A stretch of 64,000 nucleotides of DNA, taken from Pseudomonas viridiflava. Lineage in GTDB: Bacteria; Pseudomonadota; Gammaproteobacteria; Pseudomonadales; Pseudomonadaceae. Location: positions 97,472 through 161,471 of the forward strand of contig NZ_UUPU01000020.1 in NCBI RefSeq assembly GCF_900591205.1, written 5' to 3'. Position 1 is the first letter of the stretch. Every line of letters starts with the position of its first letter. Of the stretch, positions 8,590-17,291 are shown piece after piece. The notes under the pieces were generated by a model. That model did no database searches, was not told the DNA's origin, and saw only the letters and a list, made by a program, of their open reading frames with translations. The position numbers and the translations under genes were made by a program.

Positions 8590-9683
8590 GTACCCGTCCA
8601 AAAAAACTGCGTCATCTGATGTTTGTGTTGCTGCTTGCAGTGATCGCATTTCTGCTGTTGATGCCCACCAAGGTGCAACCGGTGAACTGGGCACCGCCCA
8701 AGGCCCCCTCGATGACGGACGGGCTGTACGCCGAAAACCAGCGCCTCAAGGGGGTACAGAAAATCGGCGCCCAGGACATACCGGGGCCCGAGGCGTTGTT
8801 GCTGGATGCCCAAGGGTTTCTGATCAGCGGGCTGCATGATGGGCGGATCATCCGCACCTCGCCCGACAGCCACAGCCTGGAAGTGCTGGCCAATACTGGC
8901 GGGCGCCCGCTGGGCATGGCGCTGCACCCGGATGGGCGGTTGATCATTGCGGACGGGGTCAAGGGCCTGCTCGCGCTGGATGCCGATCGCCAGCTCACGT
9001 CACTGAGCACCGCCGCCAATGGCGTGCCCTTCGGCCTTACCGATGACGTGGCCGTGGACGCCGCTGGGCGCTATGCCTACTTCAGCGATGCGTCGAGCCG
9101 TTGGGGGTATGGCCAGGATGGTGAGGCGGTGATCGAGCATGGCGGCGATGGTCGGCTGCTGCGCTATGACTTCAGCAGCGGCACCACCGAGGTGCTACTG
9201 CAGCAACTGCAATTCGCCAACGGCGTAGCGCTCGGCCCGGATGAAAACTACGTATTGGTCAATGAAACCGGCGCCTATCGTATCAGCCGCTACTGGCTCA
9301 AGGGCGAACGCACCGGCCAGCACGACCTGTTTATCGACAACCTGCCGGGCCTGCCGGACAACCTCAGCTTCAACGGGCAGGATCGCTTCTGGGTGGCCCT
9401 GTACTCGCCGCGCAACCCCTTGCTGGACAGCTTTGCCGGCTACCCGCTGCTGCGCAAGGTGATGGTGCGGGCACTGATGGTGGTGCCCAAGCCCATCGAG
9501 CGCAAAGCCTTTGTGCTGGGGCTGGATACCGAGGGCAAGGTCATCGCCAATTTGCAGGATGGCAGCGCCGACAACTACTCGCCGATCAGCACCGCCCGTG
9601 AGTATGGCGACTGGTTGTACCTGGGCTCGTTGAAAAGCACGAGCATGGCGCGCCTGCCGTTGGCACTGGCACTGGAGCCATAA
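8586..9683 (+). CDS. SMP-30/gluconolactonase/strictosidine-synthase-like beta-propeller protein
   Basis: 365 residues. An N-terminal signal anchor (about residues 12-27, FVLLLAVIAFLLLMP) is followed by a six-bladed propeller of the SMP-30/strictosidine synthase type (GPEALLLDAQGFLISGLHDGRI, GRPLGMALHPDGRLIIAD, LTDDVAVDAAGRYAYFSDAS, FANGVALGPDENYVLVNE, GLPDNLSFNGQDRFWVAL). These motifs match plant strictosidine-synthase-like and bacterial lactonase-type hydrolases that act in the periplasm. Start and stop overlap the hydroxylase gene, so a linked oxidation and hydrolysis step is possible, but no substrate can be named. Confidence 0.85.
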   Translation: MSTRPKKLRHLMFVLLLAVIAFLLLMPTKVQPVNWAPPKAPSMTDGLYAENQRLKGVQKIGAQDIPGPEALLLDAQGFLISGLHDGRIIRTSPDSHSLEVLANTGGRPLGMALHPDGRLIIADGVKGLLALDADRQLTSLSTAANGVPFGLTDDVAVDAAGRYAYFSDASSRWGYGQDGEAVIEHGGDGRLLRYDFSSGTTEVLLQQLQFANGVALGPDENYVLVNETGAYRISRYWLKGERTGQHDLFIDNLPGLPDNLSFNGQDRFWVALYSPRNPLLDSFAGYPLLRKVMVRALMVVPKPIERKAFVLGLDTEGKVIANLQDGSADNYSPISTAREYGDWLYLGSLKSTSMARLPLALALEP

Positions 9684-9691
9684 CGCAAAAA

Positions 9692-9722
9692 GGGCATACA
9701 GGCGCGAGGCCTGTATGCCCTG
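9692..9722 (-). terminator. Rho-independent terminator (minus strand), between convergent genes
   Basis: A 13-bp perfect stem (AGGGCATACAGGC and its complement) with a GCGAG loop. On the minus strand it is followed by TTTTT, so it ends transcription of the PPC-domain protein gene. On the plus strand the hairpin has no T-run but may still help the propeller gene. Confidence 0.85.
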
Positions 9723-9742
9723 GGGTCTAACGCGTCAGTTCG

Positions 9743-11215
9743 TTAGGCCTTGGTGCTGCTCAGCAAGGTCTGCGTGCACAGGTGGCCAAAGCTCACATAC
9801 GGAACATTGTCCCCACCGACGCCGATCCCTGGATACTCCAGCACTTCCATACGCCACACGCCGTAGTTGAACTGGGTACGCCAGGTGTTGTTGTAGCCTT
9901 GGGCGTAATCGACAAAGGTGGTCTGGAAGTCACCGCTGCACGTTCCCACATTGATGGTGCCGGCGGCCTCACCGGAACTGTCGGTGGCAGCCGAATAGGC
10001 CTTGTAGACGATCTCGCCGGAGTCCGGATTGATGTGCTGGTCGAGAAAGACAATCGGGTGCAGCCCCACCAGTGGCATGCCGGTGCTGTCCGACAGGCCC
10101 ATCTTCCAGGTCAGGTTCCGATAGGCTTGAGTGGTCATGTAGCCGTAACCCACATCGGAAGCCGAATACGGGATGCGGATCACGCTCGGCTCGCCTTTCA
10201 CATCCGAGGTATTGATGCGTGGGTTGGAACCAAACGACAGGTTGTATTTACCCGTCGCACTCCAGGCGACATTCGGGTTCGGACGCACACGCAGCTTGAC
10301 CACGCCACCAACACCCGGGTTGGAGACCGAGTCCGACTTGAGGGTGGGGTCCACCACGACCCACTGGTTTGCATTCAGGCGTTCCAGGATCCACTGGTTG
10401 CGGGCATCGGCCGTCAACGCAAAGCCCACGCTCTGGCCACGCACGGCCTTGAAGTCGAAGTAGTCGACATCATTGACGCTGTCGGCATTACCACTGAGAT
10501 AGTTGAGCGTGTCCGGCAGTTGGAAAGCCGTGTCCGGCGTGTCATTGGGCTCGAATGCATCGAGATTGGCGTCAACCGCCACCCCGAACTGGAAACTCGA
10601 CCCTTGCACCGCCGCATTGGCCTCCATGAACCAGTAGTAATCACCGGCCGGCAGCACACCGCTGAGGCTTTCATCGCCAGTACCCGGGTTGTCGGAAGTG
10701 CCCAGCGGAATCGGGTTGCCCTGGCCATCGTCCTGGAACAGGGTCAACGACATATTGGTGCCCGCCGTCTGGCCGACCAGCAGCGCATTGATCCGGGCCT
10801 TCTGCGGCAGGTTGAAGTGGTAGCACAGCAAGTCGCCGGTCTGCACACCATTGACCGTGTACAACTGGTTCACATCCAGGGTGGTTTCACAGCCCTGCAC
10901 CAGCGCCGCCTGCACGGCACTCGCCTGTTGGGCGTCGGCTTTCGTAACTTTAGTCACCGGGGCTGTTGCCGTGCGGTTTTCCACCCCCAAACCGGCCTTG
11001 ACCTTGGCGGCAACCACAGGTTTTTTCAGTTGCTGTTTCAGCGCCGCGGAAGCCTTGGTAGCAGGCACATTGCCAGCCGCTTTCAGGGTTTGTTTGATAG
11101 TCGGTTGCGCCGCTTGCGCAGCCAGATGAGGGTATTGCTCGGCCAGGGCAAAGGCCGAAACGAAGCAGGTGGCCGCCATGGCCGCACCCAGCATAAAGGC
11201 TTTTTTCGATTTCAT
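9743..11215 (-). CDS. Secreted protein with bacterial pre-peptidase C-terminal (PPC)-like domains, no protease domain
   Basis: 490 residues. A clear signal peptide (MKSKKAFMLGAAMAATCF to about residue 25, cut near ALA-EQ) is followed by a low-complexity Ala/Lys region (30-105). Two PPC-like beta domains come next: about 110-215 (LPQKARINALLVGQT, LPAGDYYWFMEA) and about 215-335 (EPNDTPDTAFQLPDT, DVDYFDFKAVRGQSVGFALTA). A C-terminal beta-rich region of about 150 residues has no family I recognise. PPC domains normally sit behind a secreted protease, but no catalytic triad or HExxH is visible. It may be a surface or matrix protein. It is alone on its transcript. Confidence 0.75.
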   Translation of the reverse strand: MKSKKAFMLGAAMAATCFVSAFALAEQYPHLAAQAAQPTIKQTLKAAGNVPATKASAALKQQLKKPVVAAKVKAGLGVENRTATAPVTKVTKADAQQASAVQAALVQGCETTLDVNQLYTVNGVQTGDLLCYHFNLPQKARINALLVGQTAGTNMSLTLFQDDGQGNPIPLGTSDNPGTGDESLSGVLPAGDYYWFMEANAAVQGSSFQFGVAVDANLDAFEPNDTPDTAFQLPDTLNYLSGNADSVNDVDYFDFKAVRGQSVGFALTADARNQWILERLNANQWVVVDPTLKSDSVSNPGVGGVVKLRVRPNPNVAWSATGKYNLSFGSNPRINTSDVKGEPSVIRIPYSASDVGYGYMTTQAYRNLTWKMGLSDSTGMPLVGLHPIVFLDQHINPDSGEIVYKAYSAATDSSGEAAGTINVGTCSGDFQTTFVDYAQGYNNTWRTQFNYGVWRMEVLEYPGIGVGGDNVPYVSFGHLCTQTLLSSTKA

Positions 11216-11327
11216 TTTTTATCCATCCATAGTTAAAAAGTGAAGCTCAGGTGACATCCGGTCACCTGGGATGGAATGTAGGATATGACTGGATGGATGT
11301 ACAGTGTTTTTTCGAAAAAATGCACGC

Positions 11328-11708
11328 CTAGGGAATGGGGATATCGCACCATCTGCGCCAGACTGTCCAGACAACCAATGCGATCAGCCAAATAAACCCA
11401 AAGTAAGACGGCCACACCATCCAACGTCTGAGCGCCAAGGGAACAGACGCCAGTTCGGTCTCGGTCACAACACCGGCCTTCAAGTGACGCTTTGAATCCT
11501 GCAGAAACTCAAACATCAACATCATTCGATACTGCCTGTCGATCCACTGGTTTCTACGCCAAAAACGCTTAGTGCTGCGGACCTTTTCGTTTTGACTGAA
11601 ATAGCTTTCCACCTCGTCGAGTTTTGTGTACGCGGCGTATATCAGCAACGCTAGAAAAACCAGTGATCCTGTAGACACTACAATTGTAAACGCGAGGAAC
11701 AAATCCAT
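11328..11708 (-). CDS. Small membrane protein, candidate immunity partner of the upstream toxin-like gene
   Basis: 126 residues, no family recognised. One hydrophobic helix lies at the N-terminus (about 4-26, AFTIVVSTGSLVFLALLIYAA) and another near the C-terminus (about 100-118, GFIWLIALVVWTVW), with a highly charged middle (KRFWRRNQWIDRQYR). It starts 3 bp after the stop of the 331-residue gene, so the two are co-transcribed. Small membrane proteins placed directly behind pore-forming effectors are often their immunity proteins, which is the basis of this suggestion. Base composition is visibly more AT-rich than neighbouring genes, compatible with acquisition by transfer. Confidence 0.6.
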   Translation of the reverse strand: MDLFLAFTIVVSTGSLVFLALLIYAAYTKLDEVESYFSQNEKVRSTKRFWRRNQWIDRQYRMMLMFEFLQDSKRHLKAGVVTETELASVPLALRRWMVWPSYFGFIWLIALVVWTVWRRWCDIPIP

Positions 11709-11710
11709 GG

Positions 11711-12706
11711 TTAAGCCCCCTCTGGCAGAAAGATCAAATCACCATTGATTTCCAAGATCTTTCCGCCCAGAAACGCACCACCTTTGCCAGCTGGATCTCC
11801 TGCTGCAATTCCCCCCGCAGCGCCCCCAATGATTCCACAAGCCAGTTCACCACGCCCTTTAGCCACGACCCCCAAAAACATTTTGCATGCCAAGCGAGTT
11901 ACTTTCGCGCCTAAAAGTGCTCCCCCCGCAGCACCCGTCCCCCCACCCGCCAACCGCCCCGTCTCCACATACTTAGCCCTCCTGCACTGCGCCTCCCGCC
12001 CCGTCACACATGCCTCCTTGATTTCCAACCCTGCATTCCCCACATCCAACGCCAAGCCCACATAAGTCCCTTTGCCCAACCACTTCGACATCTGCGCGAT
12101 CTCGCGCATCCGCTTGGCGTACCCTGCAATCTCGCCTTTATGCAGATAACTCTTGGTCGAAATCCCCAGCACTTTTTTCAATGATTCATTGCCCTGCAAC
12201 CCCGTGCCAAACCGTGCCGCGCCGTGCAATTGCAGCTCCAACCGGCGGAACAATGCCTGGCGTTGCTGAAAAAATGCTTCCCGGTCCAACCCGCCGCCTT
12301 TGAGCCGCTGGTGCAAGCGCTCAACGTCTTCCAGCGTCTGCGCCACCTCATCCAGGTGCCGCGCCCACGCCGATGTCGCACTGCCGACGCCAATCGAGCC
12401 ATAGGTCAGAAAGCTCTGCAGCAAGTCATAGTTGTCGATCACCGCCGCGCCGGCCGCTGCCTGCATGTCCAGATTGCGACGAACGTCTTCGGCATGGCGC
12501 ATCAACCAGGCTTCTTCAAATGAACACCCCACGCTGTAAGGATCGGGAATAATCACCAGTTGCCCAGGCGCCACCAGCCCCGGGCGCAGGTGGCGGTTCA
12601 GCACATCAAAATGGTCCGAGCGCTGCTGGCTCAATGCACTGCCCATCGCACGTTTTTTCAGACTGGTGTAGTCCGTCATGTGGTCATTGATATAACTCTG
12701 CGCCAT
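11711..12706 (-). CDS. Hypothetical protein, candidate pore-forming effector/toxin with C-terminal glycine zippers
   Basis: 331 residues without a signal peptide. Residues about 40-55 (LRPGLVAPGQLVIIPDP) look like the tail of a LysM-like module. Residues 60-165 are helical (EDVRRNLDMQAAAGAAV; DEVAQTLEDVERLHQRL, coiled-coil-like). The C-terminal third holds two glycine-rich hydrophobic hairpins (AGGGTGAAGGALLGA near 258 and GIIGGAAGGIAAGDPAG near 295), preceded by a cysteine pair (ACVTGREAQC). Such glycine zippers occur in membrane-inserting bacterial effectors. The coupled small membrane protein gene supports a toxin/immunity reading. No VgrG, Hcp or PAAR gene is nearby, so delivery is unknown. 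Function is inferred only. Confidence 0.55.
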   Translation of the reverse strand: MAQSYINDHMTDYTSLKKRAMGSALSQQRSDHFDVLNRHLRPGLVAPGQLVIIPDPYSVGCSFEEAWLMRHAEDVRRNLDMQAAAGAAVIDNYDLLQSFLTYGSIGVGSATSAWARHLDEVAQTLEDVERLHQRLKGGGLDREAFFQQRQALFRRLELQLHGAARFGTGLQGNESLKKVLGISTKSYLHKGEIAGYAKRMREIAQMSKWLGKGTYVGLALDVGNAGLEIKEACVTGREAQCRRAKYVETGRLAGGGTGAAGGALLGAKVTRLACKMFLGVVAKGRGELACGIIGGAAGGIAAGDPAGKGGAFLGGKILEINGDLIFLPEGA

Positions 12707-12843
12707 GCCTTACATCCGGGATGCAAACAAGATGGCGTCGAAATATAAGCAAGCGAACCCGCCCCGGACACAAGTCCGGGGGGCTGAAATCAAATTTGGG
12801 AATTGACCTACCTGACTGAGAACAAACGCCTACAGAAAGGCCC

Positions 12844-13908
12844 TCAATACCCGGTCATCTCCAGATACCCCACCCCACCCTCGAACTGCACCGGCCCTTC
12901 CCAGTACGGAATACTCAGGTTCATCCAAGCGTTCGGGTTGACGGCCTGGGTGGTGATATCCAGCTGTTTGCCGGGAATTTTCAGCGACCAACGCGTAGGA
13001 ATATTGCGTCCGTCGATGGCCGTGGTTTGCAGCGGCGCCAGTTGGATATCGGCGTTATGCAGGGTTTGGGTACGGCCTTCACGGTCGATCCAGGTGCCGG
13101 TCAGGTACGACGCGCCGTCGGTTTGCCGTACACGAAACAGCATCAATTGCTCGCCCCGGTCCAGATGCAGGGAAAACCAGTCCCAACCGCTCTGGGTGGC
13201 GCCCAAGGGTTGGCTGCTCCATTCACGGTCGAGCCAGGCGGGGCCGCTGACCTGGTAGGTTTTACCGTCGATAGTGACGCTGCCATTAGCGCTGAAAAAC
13301 GGTTGGCTGTAGTAGTACGACGCCTGGCCCTGGTCGGATTTACGGCTGTAGCCGCCGTCGCCCTGCAGCACCAGCGGGCGGCTGGAGGTCAGGTGCAAGT
13401 CGTAGGCGAAGTGCGCGTCGCCGGCCTTGAGTTGCATGTCCGCCAACGCACTCGCGCTGCCGGGGCGGGTGGCGAAATTCCAGTCATCAATCCACGCATT
13501 GAACGGCACCGCCTGGGCCCCGGCCTGGCCAACGCCGCCACGGGCGTAACGCTCGGCGGCGTAGTGGCGGGTGGCGGAGGTGACGGCGGCGTGCCCGAGC
13601 CAAATGGTCGCGTCCTGCCAGCCAGTGTGTGCAGGCCCGGCCTTGAGGGCATTGCGAAACAGCGTCCATTGCACCCCGAACACATTGCCCTGAGCATCCT
13701 TGAGATTGGCGGTGATGTACCACCATTCAATGCGAAAGCCGGCATGCGGGCCATGGTCCTCGGGAAAGCTGAAGACCTTGCCGGGTTGCACCTGGGCAAA
13801 TTCCGCCGCGTCGCTGCCCAGGCCGGCAAAGCTTTCCTGTGGCGCGGGTTGTGGGTCACACGCGCCCAATAACAGCAAAACCGCCCACAGCAGCGATTTA
13901 ATCTTCAT
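12844..13908 (-). CDS. attH: AttH-like lipoprotein (lipocalin-like / CrtC-type hydrolase)
   Basis: 354 residues. A lipoprotein signal (LLWAVLLLLGAC, lipobox LGAC around residue 16) is followed by a CrtC/AttH-type beta domain pair (FPEDHGPHAGFRIEWWYITANL, QWTLFRNAL, GSVTIDGKTYQVSGPAWLDREW, WDWFSLHLDRGEQLMLFRVR). The start is the ATG at 13908 with AGGA 9 bases upstream; an in-frame TTG lies two codons earlier. It overlaps the permease gene by 11 bp. AttH proteins accompany the AttEFG ABC exporter; their exact substrate is unknown. Confidence 0.88.
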   Translation of the reverse strand: MKIKSLLWAVLLLLGACDPQPAPQESFAGLGSDAAEFAQVQPGKVFSFPEDHGPHAGFRIEWWYITANLKDAQGNVFGVQWTLFRNALKAGPAHTGWQDATIWLGHAAVTSATRHYAAERYARGGVGQAGAQAVPFNAWIDDWNFATRPGSASALADMQLKAGDAHFAYDLHLTSSRPLVLQGDGGYSRKSDQGQASYYYSQPFFSANGSVTIDGKTYQVSGPAWLDREWSSQPLGATQSGWDWFSLHLDRGEQLMLFRVRQTDGASYLTGTWIDREGRTQTLHNADIQLAPLQTTAIDGRNIPTRWSLKIPGKQLDITTQAVNPNAWMNLSIPYWEGPVQFEGGVGYLEMTGY

Positions 13909-16360
13909 GGGCAAAGGTCCTCAACAGATCCGCCGGGCGGCTGCGATACAACTGCCACAACGGCCAGGCCGACGCCAGCAACGTGGCCAGCAGCGCCAGC
14001 CCCAACAGCTGTGCAAGCTGCCATGGGAACACCTGCAACGGCAGGCGCCAGCCAAAGGCTTGCACATTGATCACCACGTCCAGGCACCACGCCAGCAAGA
14101 GGCCCAGGGGTAAGGCGAGGACCAATGTGAGCACCGCCAGCAGCCAGGTCTGTCCCAGGTTCAGCAGCATCAATTGCCGGCGCGTTACCCCCAATGCCCA
14201 CAGCGGTGCGAGTTGGCCCAGGCGGCTTTGGCTCTGGGTCAGCAGGCTGATAAACAGCGCCACGCCGGCGACGCCGAGGGTGAGGCTGTTCAGCGCGGCA
14301 GTCGCGGCGAACGTGCGCTCGAAGACCTGGCTCGACCAACCCTTGAGCTGCTGCTGATCAACGATACGGCTGTCTTCCAGGGCAAATGCGCGCTGCACCT
14401 CACGCACCAGCGGCGCTACATCTGGCGGCGCGACGCGCAGGTTGAAACGCGTCGGTGACAGCGTCGGCCAGTGGGCCAGCAGGTGCGTGGCGTTGACCAG
14501 TACGTGGCCCTTGGGGTTGCCATAGTCCGCGTAAATCCCGACCACCGTGGGTGCCCACACACCTCGCGGCGTAGGAATGCTCAGCGTATCGCCGAGCTTC
14601 ACGGCCAGGCGCCGCGCCAGTTGTTCGCTGAGCATCAGAGTGTCGCCTTGCTGCAACTGGTCCCAGGGCGCGCTCGCCGCTTCCAGCAACGGCCAGTGCT
14701 GGCGGTAGGTCGGGTTATCGACCACGCCAAACAGGTCCGCGGGCCAGCCCTGCAATTGCACGGCGACCTGCCAGGTGGGCAGCACGGTTTGCACCAAGGG
14801 TTGCTGTGCCAGCCAAGCACTGAGTTGTTGCGCCTGGGCCGGGGTCTGCGGGTTGAGGTACAGCTCGGCGGTGAGGCGCTGCTCCAGCCAGTTGTTGAAC
14901 GTGTGGCGAAAGCCCGACGTCATGGAGCCCGCACCGATGTTGGCGGCCAGGGCCAATAGCAACGCCATCAGGGCCAGGCTCAGGGCCGGCAGTTGCTGGC
15001 GGCAGTCGGCGAGAAACCATTGGCCCAGCACCGAACGGCTGCGCCCCAGCACGGCCTTGAGCAAGGCATTGAGCAGCACCGGCAAACCGAGGGCGGCCCC
15101 CAACAGCAACGCGGCCATCAGTACAAAGCCGGCAGCCAGGCTGTCCCCCAGCCATAGCGCCAGCAGCGCGATCAGTAAGGCCGTGCCCGCCACCCAGCCC
15201 TGGCGCCGCAACCAGCGCCCATGGGCTTCGTGCCACGCCTGCGCATTGGCCAGCGCCAGTAACGGCAAACGCGCCGCCCGCCACAAACTGCTGGCGCCAG
15301 CGAGCAAAGCGCCAAGCAAGCTCAAGCCCAGCCCCGCCAACCACCACCACGCGCTCAGGCTCAATTGCCCCGGCACCTCGGCGCCATACAGGCCGCGCAG
15401 GCTGGCGGCCACGTCCGGCAGCAGCAGGCTCGCCAGCAGGTAACCACTGGCCACGCCGAGCACGCCGCCCAGTAACGACAAGGCGCCCAGTTCCACCCCC
15501 AGGCTGAGGATCAACATCCGCGCACTCACCCCACAGGCGCGCAAGGTGCGCAACAGCCCGCGCCGTTGCTCCAGCGCCAGGCCGATGGCGGCGTGCACGA
15601 TAAACAGCCCCACCACAAAGGACAGGAAACCCAGCGCATCGAGGTTCAAGTGAAAACTCTCCGTCAGGCGTGCCAGGTTATTCTCCTCAGCCTGCTTGAG
15701 TTGCAGTTCGGCGGGGGGTGTGGGATGGCCAGCTGCGAACGTTTTGTCCACCAACAGCCGCGACAGGCGGCCGGGCATGCCCAGCACCGGTTGGGCAAAG
15801 CCGATATCGGTGAGCAACAGGCCGGGCGCCATGTCCTGCTGGATGTGCAGGGGCGGCAAACGCTGCCCGCTCAGCGTCACCGGCTGTTCACCTTCCTGCA
15901 GCCCCAGGGCCTGCAAGGTTTGCGGCGCGATCCAGGTACGCCCCGGCGGGTCGAAGAAGGCAAGCATCTGCGCCTGGCTCAAACGCTGCCCCGCCACCGC
16001 GCCGCTGCCGGGCAACGACACCGGGTCGATCCCCATCAATTGCAGGCGTACGTCCTCCAGCCCCTTGAGTTGCACCCGCCCCTGGACCACTGGCGACACC
16101 GGCCAGCCAGCGCGGCGCAGTTGGGCAAACAGCGCTTGTGGGAAACTTGCACCATCGGGCGCACTGAGGCTGGCCTGGGGTTCGCCGCCGATCAGTTGGC
16201 TGGCGCGGGCATAGCTGTCACGCGCCTGGCTGTTGAGCGCCTGCACCCCGGTCAACAAGGCGGTGGCCAGCCACAGCCCGGTCAGCACGCTGAAAAACTG
16301 CACCGTATGGCGCCGCCAATGGCTGAGCAGTGCGCGCAGCGTCCAATAAAACACCGTCAT
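13898..16360 (-). CDS. FtsX-like ABC transporter permease (AttFG-type, fused)
   Basis: 820 residues with two FtsX-type repeats. A first membrane anchor lies near residues 15-35, a periplasmic MacB-like domain (35-240), membrane helices between about 245 and 450, a second periplasmic domain (470-690) and three final helices (about 690-810). This is the duplicated ten-helix layout of LolC/MacB-like exporters, here in one polypeptide where some species have separate AttF and AttG. The start overlaps the ATPase stop (ATGA) and the 3' end overlaps attH, so the three genes form a tight operon. Confidence 0.92.
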   Translation of the reverse strand: MTVFYWTLRALLSHWRRHTVQFFSVLTGLWLATALLTGVQALNSQARDSYARASQLIGGEPQASLSAPDGASFPQALFAQLRRAGWPVSPVVQGRVQLKGLEDVRLQLMGIDPVSLPGSGAVAGQRLSQAQMLAFFDPPGRTWIAPQTLQALGLQEGEQPVTLSGQRLPPLHIQQDMAPGLLLTDIGFAQPVLGMPGRLSRLLVDKTFAAGHPTPPAELQLKQAEENNLARLTESFHLNLDALGFLSFVVGLFIVHAAIGLALEQRRGLLRTLRACGVSARMLILSLGVELGALSLLGGVLGVASGYLLASLLLPDVAASLRGLYGAEVPGQLSLSAWWWLAGLGLSLLGALLAGASSLWRAARLPLLALANAQAWHEAHGRWLRRQGWVAGTALLIALLALWLGDSLAAGFVLMAALLLGAALGLPVLLNALLKAVLGRSRSVLGQWFLADCRQQLPALSLALMALLLALAANIGAGSMTSGFRHTFNNWLEQRLTAELYLNPQTPAQAQQLSAWLAQQPLVQTVLPTWQVAVQLQGWPADLFGVVDNPTYRQHWPLLEAASAPWDQLQQGDTLMLSEQLARRLAVKLGDTLSIPTPRGVWAPTVVGIYADYGNPKGHVLVNATHLLAHWPTLSPTRFNLRVAPPDVAPLVREVQRAFALEDSRIVDQQQLKGWSSQVFERTFAATAALNSLTLGVAGVALFISLLTQSQSRLGQLAPLWALGVTRRQLMLLNLGQTWLLAVLTLVLALPLGLLLAWCLDVVINVQAFGWRLPLQVFPWQLAQLLGLALLATLLASAWPLWQLYRSRPADLLRTFAHED

Positions 16361-17016
16361 GTAGAAACGACCTGACCACGCTGTAACACCACTTGCCGGT
16401 CCAGACGTGCAGCGACGCGGGGGCTGTGAGTGACCATCAACAAGCTGGTGGGGCTGTCACGCAGCAGGTCGAGCAACAGTTGCAGGACCTCGTCGCTGGT
16501 GGCTTCATCGAGGTTGCCGGTGGGCTCATCGGCCAGCAGCAAGCCCGGGCGCGAGGCCAGCGCCCGCCCTACCGCCACCCGTTGCTGCTGGCCGCCGGAG
16601 AGTTGTTCCGGGTAACGCTTGAGCAAGTCTCCCAGGCCCAGGCGCTCCACCAGTTGTGCCTGCCATTGGGCATCAAAGCGCCCCGCCAGACGCGCCTGGA
16701 AGGCCAGGTTGTCGTCGACGCGCAAACTGCCGATCAGGTTGAACTGCTGGAACACCAAGCCGATCTCGGTGCGACGCCAGTGGGCCAGTTGTGCTTCGCT
16801 CATCTGTTCGAGGCGCTGTTCGCGCACCTGGATGCTGCCGCCATCCACGCGATCCAGCCCCGCCACCAGGTGCAACAGGGTGCTCTTGCCGCTGCCCGAT
16901 TCGCCCATCAACGCCAGGCTGCTACCGGCGGCCAGGTGCACATCGACACCGGCCAACACCGCCAGGGGCCCCTGAGGGGTCGCATAGCTTTTGAAGACAC
17001 CTTGCACCTGCAACAT
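16357..17016 (-). CDS. attE: ABC transporter ATP-binding protein (LolD/AttE-type)
   Basis: 219 residues from ATG 17016, the usual length for LolD/MacB-type ATPases. Walker A GESGSGKST (about residue 37), Q-loop VFQQFNLIGSL, signature [15 protein letters not shown] and Walker B LLLADEPTGNLD, then the H-loop VTHSP. The frame extends upstream to 17133, but the extra 39 residues are unlike any ATPase N-terminus. It is the first gene of the att operon. Transcription probably starts in the 270-bp gap shared with the divergent ais gene. Confidence 0.93.
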   Translation of the reverse strand: MLQVQGVFKSYATPQGPLAVLAGVDVHLAAGSSLALMGESGSGKSTLLHLVAGLDRVDGGSIQVREQRLEQMSEAQLAHWRRTEIGLVFQQFNLIGSLRVDDNLAFQARLAGRFDAQWQAQLVERLGLGDLLKRYPEQLSGGQQQRVAVGRALASRPGLLLADEPTGNLDEATSDEVLQLLLDLLRDSPTSLLMVTHSPRVAARLDRQVVLQRGQVVST

Positions 17017-17188
17017 GGGAACGCTCGTCTGAGGGGTGACAATCGAGAATAACGGCTGCCGATCAAGGCCACGCAAATTTTTCACATGGTTTTCACCGGT
17101 TGCCCACCCGCCGCGCTTTAAATTACCGGCCAAGCGTCACGTGTCGGTAACTTGTTAGTTGCCACAATTGACAACTTTTAACTGCAAC

Positions 17189-17209
17189 ATGTTCAGCGAA
17201 AAGACAGCC
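17189..17209. promoter_or_regulatory. Copy 1 of a shared upstream motif (ais promoter region)
   Basis: TGTTCAGCRAAAAGACAGCC, preceded by A, occurs here and again at 17993-18013 with one mismatch over 21 bp. Here it lies 82 bp before the Ais-like start codon. The same relation to two LPS-modification transcripts suggests a common regulator site or promoter element. Confidence 0.5.
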
Positions 17210-17291
17210 GCCCTGTGACAGCCTCTGGCGTTACTGCGGGCATTCGCCAACACGTTGCGCCTGAATTAGTACAACACTGCCGACAGTGCCC

